Positions 7,538-12,261 of a DNA stretch of 12,261 nucleotides are shown piece by piece. The stretch comes from CAYUYM01 sp964449305 (GTDB lineage Bacteria; Bacteroidota; Ignavibacteria; SZUA-365; CAYQST01). The notes beneath the pieces are model-generated. The model did not search any database and was not told the DNA's origin. It saw only the letters and a program-made list of their open reading frames with translations. A program made the position numbers and the translations under genes. How positions within the stretch are numbered: the stretch's first letter is position 1; the number at the start of each line of letters is the position of its first letter. The DNA lies in assembly GCA_964449305.1 (NCBI GenBank), contig CAYUYM010000107.1:1-12261 (forward strand), given 5' to 3'.

Positions 7538-8587
7538 ATGCGTACAACGCTTAAAATATCATTGGTTGGCCTGGTTGCACTGACGGTGATGAGTGCATCC
7601 GCTCTGGCTCAGGGCGGAAACCGGGTCGGCACCAATGGTGCGGACCAGATTCTCGTGCCCGTCGGTGCCAGGGGCATCGCGCTGGGAAGCTCGTTCCTCG
7701 CGGGGATCTCTGGAATCAATTCCCTCTACTACAACCCTGCCGGCCTCTCGGCCAGCACGTCATCCGCGGAAGCCACCTTCTCGTCGGCGAACACCGTCGG
7801 CGGCGTGGGAGTGAGCTACCTGGCCCTGGGTGGCAACTTTGCCGGCTTCGGCCACATCGCCTTTTCCGTGAAGGCCCACTCATTCGGCGACATCCCTGTC
7901 ACCGATGAGCGGAATCCCGATGGAACAGGTGCCACCTATGCACCGGCCTTCCTCACCATCGGCCTCACCTACTCCCGTGCCCTCACCGATCGCATCCGCG
8001 CCGGTGTGAGCACCTATCTCATCTCCGAGACCATCGATCGCACCTCGGCGTCCGCCGTCTCCTTCGACGTCGGCATCCAGTACCAGGGTCTCGCGGGCAT
8101 GAGGGGCCTCATGCTTGGTGTCGCACTCCGTCACCTCGGCGGCAACATCAAGTACGATGGTTCGGGCCTCAACCGTACCGCAGACGAAGTCAACAGCAAG
8201 CGCGACGCCCAGATCCTCAAGATCGATGCCGCCGGCGCATCTCTGCCGACGTCACTCGAACTGGGCCTGGCCTACAACCACCAGATCAACGAGGTGCACG
8301 CCGTCACCGTCTCGGGCGCCTTTGAAAACAACAACTTCCTGACCGACCAGTTCCGCCTTGGTCTCGAGTATTCGTTCGACAACCTCATCTTCCTGCGCGG
8401 ATCCTACACGATCAGCAACGACACAGGTGAGGATGCCATGGGCGAATCCGCGTACATCTACGGCCCCGCGTTCGGCGCAGGAATCAATTACGAGGCAGGA
8501 TCGATGAAGCTGGGTCTCGATTACGCCTACCGCGTTTCGCAGATCTTTGATGGCGCACACGTCATCTCGCTGAACGTCGGCTTCTGA
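7538..8587 (+). CDS. PorV/PorQ-family outer-membrane beta-barrel protein
   Basis: This is a 349-residue protein of the PorV/PorQ (UPF0164-like) family, related to FadL-type barrels. In characterised T9SS, PorV carries cargo between the translocon and the attachment complex, and PorQ is also part of that machinery. A signal peptide (MRTTLK, hydrophobic core, cut near ALAQ) is followed by the family's N-terminal signature: GADQILVPVGARGIALGSS at about 34-52, then YYNPAGLS at about 64-71. The remainder is alternating amphipathic strands, ending in a C-terminal phenylalanine. The length fits the family. The start at 7538 is chosen by ribosome-site spacing; ATG 7532 would add only two residues. 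It lies 74 bases after the T9SS-sorted protein and is the last gene before a strong terminator. A dedicated partnership with that protein is inference; it could be one of many paralogues in the genome. Confidence 0.88.
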   Translation: MRTTLKISLVGLVALTVMSASALAQGGNRVGTNGADQILVPVGARGIALGSSFLAGISGINSLYYNPAGLSASTSSAEATFSSANTVGGVGVSYLALGGNFAGFGHIAFSVKAHSFGDIPVTDERNPDGTGATYAPAFLTIGLTYSRALTDRIRAGVSTYLISETIDRTSASAVSFDVGIQYQGLAGMRGLMLGVALRHLGGNIKYDGSGLNRTADEVNSKRDAQILKIDAAGASLPTSLELGLAYNHQINEVHAVTVSGAFENNNFLTDQFRLGLEYSFDNLIFLRGSYTISNDTGEDAMGESAYIYGPAFGAGINYEAGSMKLGLDYAYRVSQIFDGAHVISLNVGF

Positions 8588-8608
8588 TCCCCACCTCGAG
8601 TGGTACCC

Positions 8609-8648
8609 ATCGAAGGGCTGGTTTTTTAACCAGCCCTTCGATATTTTC
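8609..8648 (+). terminator. Intrinsic terminator after the PorV/PorQ-family gene
   Basis: A perfect 15-base-pair stem (8609-8623 with 8628-8642) closes a TTTT loop and is followed by ATTTTC. It begins 21 bases after the stop codon. The T-tract is short and broken by an A, so termination may be incomplete. On the opposite strand no T-run follows the stem, so it acts on the plus strand. It ends the four-gene envelope cluster. Confidence 0.9.
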
Positions 8649-8675
8649 TGGCATGCTCACCAAGGATCCTCACGC

Positions 8676-10043
8676 ATGAAACGCCTGTTTCTTCCACTCC
8701 TCGCGATCGTATTGACCACGAGCACCCTCGCACAGGATGCCCATCCGCTTCGCCTCACTGTCGACGCAGCAGCATTCCGCTACGACGAACAGAACTCCTA
8801 CCTGGAAGTGTATTACGCTGTCACAAGATCCTCGCTGGCCTGGGTCCGCCAGGATGCATCCTTCAGTGCTGCCGCGGTGTTCCAGGCAACACTCGAACGA
8901 ATCGGATCCACCGGGCAGCCCACACGCAAGCTCTGGCGTGTACCCGTGCAGGTGCAGGACACATCGGGCCTGGCCGACAAGCATCTGATGGGCAAGGTGC
9001 ACCATGTGTGCGTCCCGGGAAAGTACCGCATCACGATCACCGCACGTGACGAGAACGCTCCCGGGCGGGTGGACAGTGTCGGCCTTTCGTTCACGGTTCA
9101 ACGGTTCCCCACAAAAACACCGGCCTTCTCTGACATCGAGCTCTGCTCATCAATCGGGAAAAGCGAGCCGGACAGCAGCAACATCTTCTACAAGAACACG
9201 CTCGAAGTGATCCCGAACCCGACCCTGTTGTACGGCAAGAGCTTTTCGAGCCTCCCCTACTACATGGAGGTGTACAACCTCATGGAACCGACATACCGTC
9301 TGCGGCGCGAGATCATCTCCTCCTATGGCAAGACGGTGAGTTCCGATGTGCTGACCAAGGCAGGGCGCAACGCCGCTCGTGTGGAATATGGTTCCATCGC
9401 CGTAGGCAGGCTTCCGAGTGGTGCCTACACCCTCGTCTTCACCGGCCTCGATACCTCGGGCACCATCCTTGCATCGTCGTCGAAGCTTTTCTACATCTTC
9501 AACCCCGACGTCCCGTTCGACACGGCCATGATCAGGCAGGTGGGCAGTGAGATCGCCCTCGAGTTTGCCGCTCTCAGCGAGAAGGAACTCGACGAGGAAT
9601 TCGAGAAGGCTGCCTATGTTGCCAATTCCGTGGAGAAGGAAACCTGGAAGGCCATCGCCGGTTCCGAAGCAAAGAAGAAGTTCCTCACGAAGTTCTGGGA
9701 GGAACGAGACATCGACAGGTCGACCCCGGAGAACGAGTACTATCAGGAGTACATCAAGCGCATCCAGGAGGCAAACGACCAGTACCGCACGGCCTACCGC
9801 CCCGGGTGGAAAACCGACCGCGGTCGCATCTGGGTCACATACGGCAAACCCGACACGTATGAACGCATGGCGGCGGAGAGCGACACCAAGCCGTATGAAA
9901 TCTGGTACTATGATCGGTATCAGAGCGGCGTCCAGTTCGTGTTCGTCGACAAGGGCGGGTTCAACAACTATGAACTCGTCCATTCCACGATGAGAAACGA
10001 GTTGAATGACACGAACTGGCAACGCTACATCAAGACCTACTGA
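8676..10043 (+). CDS. Secreted GWxTD-domain protein of unknown function
   Basis: This is a 455-residue exported protein. Residues 1-20 form a signal peptide (MKRLFLPLLAIVL, cut near TLAQ). The N-terminal part, up to about residue 290, is beta-rich without a recognised domain. The C-terminal part, about 300-455, is the GWxTD domain. It has a charged helical segment rich in E and K, then the defining G-W-K-T-D at 377-381, followed by RGRIWVTYGKPD, YEIWYYD and FVFVD. The protein ends MRNELNDTNWQRYIKTY. The family is known mainly from FCB-group and related bacteria and has no established biochemical role. The start has a weak AAGGA (8662-8666) nine bases upstream. The acyltransferase gene begins 24 bases after its stop, so the two are probably co-transcribed. 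A periplasmic or outer-membrane location is inferred from the signal peptide and its neighbours. Confidence 0.88.
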   Translation: MKRLFLPLLAIVLTTSTLAQDAHPLRLTVDAAAFRYDEQNSYLEVYYAVTRSSLAWVRQDASFSAAAVFQATLERIGSTGQPTRKLWRVPVQVQDTSGLADKHLMGKVHHVCVPGKYRITITARDENAPGRVDSVGLSFTVQRFPTKTPAFSDIELCSSIGKSEPDSSNIFYKNTLEVIPNPTLLYGKSFSSLPYYMEVYNLMEPTYRLRREIISSYGKTVSSDVLTKAGRNAARVEYGSIAVGRLPSGAYTLVFTGLDTSGTILASSSKLFYIFNPDVPFDTAMIRQVGSEIALEFAALSEKELDEEFEKAAYVANSVEKETWKAIAGSEAKKKFLTKFWEERDIDRSTPENEYYQEYIKRIQEANDQYRTAYRPGWKTDRGRIWVTYGKPDTYERMAAESDTKPYEIWYYDRYQSGVQFVFVDKGGFNNYELVHSTMRNELNDTNWQRYIKTY

Positions 10044-10067
10044 CGCGAGATCGCCAGCCCAGGGACG

Positions 10068-10970
10068 ATGAAGAACCGCGTCGAGTTTCTCCTTCTGTAT
10101 CTGACCGCACGGCTGCTACAGATGCTGCCGTGGCGGGCTGTGCGCTGGTGCGCGACAGCAGTGGGGCTCTTCGTGCACCATGTCCTCCGCCTTCGTCGCA
10201 CGCTCGCAGAGCGGCAGATGGAGCGCGCCTTTCCGGGCATGTCGCGACGTGAGATCCGCCGGAACATCCGCGAGTCCTATGTCAGCATCGCCACCACCAT
10301 CTTCGAGCTGCTCTGGACGCCGCGGCTCACGGAGAAGCGCATGGCGGACATCCTCCGCTTCAGCAATCCGGAGGTGCTTGATGCAGCCGTTGCGGAAGGG
10401 CGTGGTGTCGTCCTGGTTCTGGGCCATCTCGGCAATTGGGAGTGGACGGGGCTGTCCCTGCTCAGGGGCATCCACTCCACCGCTGTCTACCACCCGCCGC
10501 GCAATCCCCTGGTGGATCGCCTGCTGTCGGACTACCGCACACGGACAGGGAACAGCCTGGTCACCATGGCCGAAGCTCCCCGCCGCGTGCTCCGCGTCCT
10601 CGCCGCTGGCGGCGCCGCATTTCTCGTGGCGGATCAGAGCGCTCCACGAGAGTCCATCTTCGTGAATTTCCTTGGCGCTCCTGCTGCCACATTTCAGGGC
10701 CCCGCAACATTTGCTCTCAAGACCGGCGCCGTGCTCCTGGGGGTGTATCCCATCCGCGCACGAGATGGTGTGTACGATGTGCACTGCGAAATCATCGATC
10801 GCGAGAATCTGCCCGCGGATGCCGCCACAGCCATCGCCGAGCTCACGCGCAGGCAGGTCCGCAGCCTCGAGCGCGTCATCACCAGGCATCCAGGGCAGTG
10901 GCTCTGGCAGCATCGTCGCTGGAAGAATGTCCCCGCGTCGCCGGACGATGTGTTCCCCGACCCGGAATGA
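10068..10970 (+). CDS. LpxL/HtrB-family lipid A (Kdo2-lipid) acyltransferase
   Basis: This is a 300-residue inner-membrane acyltransferase of the LpxL/LpxM/HtrB family, which adds secondary acyl chains to lipid A on the cytoplasmic face. The N-terminal hydrophobic segment (about 7-40) is the membrane anchor. The catalytic HxxxxE/D motif is HLGNWE, with H120 and E125. Later family motifs are G-x-A-x-x-V-A-D-Q around 182-190, NFLG at about 200-203, and the C-terminal QWLWQHRRWK at 277-286, which is characteristic of the family. Length is typical. The ATG at 10068 has only a poor purine stretch (AGGGA) close upstream, so translation may depend on the upstream gene 24 bases away. Its stop overlaps the next start (ATGA). 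Acyl-chain preference, and which lipid A position it modifies, cannot be read from the sequence. Confidence 0.9.
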   Translation: MKNRVEFLLLYLTARLLQMLPWRAVRWCATAVGLFVHHVLRLRRTLAERQMERAFPGMSRREIRRNIRESYVSIATTIFELLWTPRLTEKRMADILRFSNPEVLDAAVAEGRGVVLVLGHLGNWEWTGLSLLRGIHSTAVYHPPRNPLVDRLLSDYRTRTGNSLVTMAEAPRRVLRVLAAGGAAFLVADQSAPRESIFVNFLGAPAATFQGPATFALKTGAVLLGVYPIRARDGVYDVHCEIIDRENLPADAATAIAELTRRQVRSLERVITRHPGQWLWQHRRWKNVPASPDDVFPDPE

Positions 10971-12004
10971 CGCCGATGCGTGTCCTCATCATCCAGACCG
11001 CCTTTGCGGGAGATCTCATCCTCACGCTTCCCCTGGTCCAGGAGACGAAGCGCCTAATTCCGGATGCATCCATCACCGTGCTCTGCATCCCCTCCACCGC
11101 GGCACTTCTGGCCAACCACCCGGCGATCGACACGGTGCTGGTGTATGACAAGCGCCGGGCTGACCCCTCGCTTGCGTTCCTGGCTCGCCAACTCCGAAGG
11201 CAGCGCTTCAGCCTCTGCCTCTGTCCACATCGTTCCCTTCGCTCCGCTGTGCTCGCCCGATGCAGCGGCGCCCGCCACCGCATCGGCTTCGATATTCCCG
11301 GCACGCGGTGGGCTTTCACACATGTGGTACCGCACACGCGCAGCAGCCATGAAGTCGAACGGAATCTGTCCCTCCTGGCCACGCTGCATCCTGATGTGGA
11401 TCTCGCGGCTCGTCCGACACTTCATCCCTCGGCCGCGGATGAGGCTGCCGCTGCGGGGGTCATAGACGCGCTGCCCGTGGGGCGGCCCGTGGCGGTGCTG
11501 GCTCCCGGCTCAGTGTGGGCGACGAAGAGGTGGACAACGGAGGGATTCGCAGATGTTGCTGCCGCGCTGGAGCCACGCTTCAGCGTCGTCCTGCTCGGTG
11601 GGCCGGAAGATCGACCCCTGTGTGACGAGGTGGTGCAGCGGTCGGGTGGTCACGGAAGCAACGCTGCGGGTCGTCTGTCATTTCTCGCATCGGCGGCCCT
11701 GATCCGGCGGGCTGCGGTACTCATCACCAACGATTCCGCCCCCATCCACCTCGCCACCGCGATGGGAACTCCGACAGTGGCCATTTTCGGGGCCACGATC
11801 CCGGAATTTGGTTTCACACCGTTTCACATTCCGCACCGCATTGTGCAGGTCGACGGTCTGCCCTGCCGCCCCTGCGGCATCCATGGTGGGCAGCGCTGCC
11901 CGATTCAGACCTTCGACTGCATGCACGGCATCAACCCCGCGCGCGTTGTGTTGAGCGCACAGGAGCTTGTCGGGATGGCAGTGGAAACCGGCGGACATCT
12001 GTGA
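10967..12004 (+). CDS. Glycosyltransferase family 9 protein (ADP-heptose:LPS heptosyltransferase-like)
   Basis: This is a 345-residue cytoplasmic GT-B glycosyltransferase of family GT9, which adds heptose or a related sugar to the LPS core. The N-terminal motif RVLIIQTAFAGDLILTLPLV carries the conserved GD pair (15-16). The C-terminal nucleotide-sugar domain has LAPGSVWATKRW at 178-189, VLLGGPED at 208-215, and NDSAPIHLATAMGTP at 255-269 with D256 and H261. Near the C-terminus four cysteines (300, 303, 311, 318) resemble the C-x-x-C cluster of some GT9 heptosyltransferases. The start ATG at 10967 overlaps the acyltransferase stop by four bases, which implies translational coupling. ATG at 10976 gives the more usual MRVLII start and is a real alternative. 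The long open frame upstream, inside the acyltransferase gene, is not coding. Sugar and acceptor are not determinable; heptosyltransferase II-like activity is the best guess. Confidence 0.88.
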   Translation: MTPMRVLIIQTAFAGDLILTLPLVQETKRLIPDASITVLCIPSTAALLANHPAIDTVLVYDKRRADPSLAFLARQLRRQRFSLCLCPHRSLRSAVLARCSGARHRIGFDIPGTRWAFTHVVPHTRSSHEVERNLSLLATLHPDVDLAARPTLHPSAADEAAAAGVIDALPVGRPVAVLAPGSVWATKRWTTEGFADVAAALEPRFSVVLLGGPEDRPLCDEVVQRSGGHGSNAAGRLSFLASAALIRRAAVLITNDSAPIHLATAMGTPTVAIFGATIPEFGFTPFHIPHRIVQVDGLPCRPCGIHGGQRCPIQTFDCMHGINPARVVLSAQELVGMAVETGGHL

Positions 12005-12028
12005 CGCACTCCGGGCTCCGGGGATGGG

Positions 12029-12261
12029 TCAGGTCTTGTCGCTCGATGCGGTTGTCGGCGGAGGAGTGGCTGCGGGTGTGGAGTCGGAACCCGTCGATTT
12101 GGAGGAATCGGATGTGACCGCAGGGGACGACGAGGATTTCTTGTAGTCGGTCAGATAGAAACCGGATCCCTTGAACACGAGCCCGGCCCCGGCGCCGATC
12201 AGGCGTTTGAGTGCGGGTTTGCTGCATTGGGGACAGGTCGTCAGGACATCATCGGTCATGG
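12029..12261 (-). CDS. FmdB-family zinc-ribbon protein (C-terminal part)
   Basis: This minus-strand gene enters from the right edge and ends at 12029, so its first residues are missing. The visible 76 residues from the methionine codon at 12259-12257 begin MTDDVLTTCPQC, which corresponds to the second half of the FmdB zinc ribbon. The first CxxC pair should lie just outside the window. Two more bases (12260-12261) fit a serine codon before that methionine, as in the usual Q-S-M context, so this ATG is probably internal and not the start. Next come the family signature RLIGAGAGLVFKGSGFYLTDYKK and then a Ser/Thr/Pro-rich tail of about 37 residues without predicted fold. FmdB-type proteins are small putative regulatory or metal-binding proteins of uncertain function. 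The gene converges on the glycosyltransferase with 24 bases between stops and no clear terminator. Confidence 0.87.
   Translation of the reverse strand, partial: MTDDVLTTCPQCSKPALKRLIGAGAGLVFKGSGFYLTDYKKSSSSPAVTSDSSKSTGSDSTPAATPPPTTASSDKT

Noticed and set aside
10436..10966. In-frame upstream extension of the glycosyltransferase gene inside the acyltransferase gene, which would suggest a fusion protein
   Set aside because: The extension is Arg/Pro/Ser-rich frame-shifted reading of a well-supported acyltransferase. GT9 proteins normally begin with the MRVLII-type strand, which starts at 10967 or 10976.

Overview
The window looks like a chromosomal segment from a GC-rich, Gram-negative member of the Bacteroidota/Chlorobiota/Ignavibacteria (FCB) group. 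The reasons are a TonB-dependent receptor with an N-terminal carboxypeptidase-regulatory-like domain, a large secreted protein with a type IX secretion (T9SS) style C-terminal sorting domain, a PorV/PorQ-family outer-membrane protein, a GWxTD-domain protein, and a tRNA promoter with a Bacteroidota-like TAnnTTTG element. Four of the genes carry strong Shine-Dalgarno sequences. These are generally scarce in class Bacteroidia, so an Ignavibacteria/Chlorobiota-type lineage seems more likely (inference). No genus can be assigned.

Layout: (1) positions 1-62, minus strand: most of a tRNA-Asn(GTT), cut by the window edge, with its promoter at 81-111. (2) A roughly 335-base gap with no supported gene. 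(3) 398-8587, plus strand: four cell-envelope genes in a row, namely a DUF4397-like lipoprotein, a TonB-dependent receptor, a T9SS-sorted giant surface protein and a PorV/PorQ-family beta-barrel, closed by a near-ideal intrinsic terminator at 8609-8648. (4) 8676-12004, plus strand: three tightly packed genes, namely a secreted GWxTD-domain protein, an LpxL/HtrB-type lipid A acyltransferase and a GT9 (heptosyltransferase-like) glycosyltransferase; the last two overlap by 4 bases. (5) 12029-12261, minus strand: the C-terminal part of an FmdB-family zinc-ribbon protein, converging on the glycosyltransferase gene.

The first cluster reads as an outer-membrane/surface assembly module. The lipoprotein and the receptor would sit at the outer membrane, the giant protein would be exported and sorted through T9SS, and the PorV-like barrel would be a candidate shuttle or anchor for it. 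What the module does is not known from the sequence. The second cluster is envelope biogenesis (lipid A acylation and LPS core or other glycan transfer) plus a GWxTD protein of unknown role. The terminator between the clusters leaves only 27 bases before the next start codon, so the second cluster depends either on read-through or on a promoter inside the PorV-like gene. No CRISPR, insertion sequence, phage or defence genes were seen.
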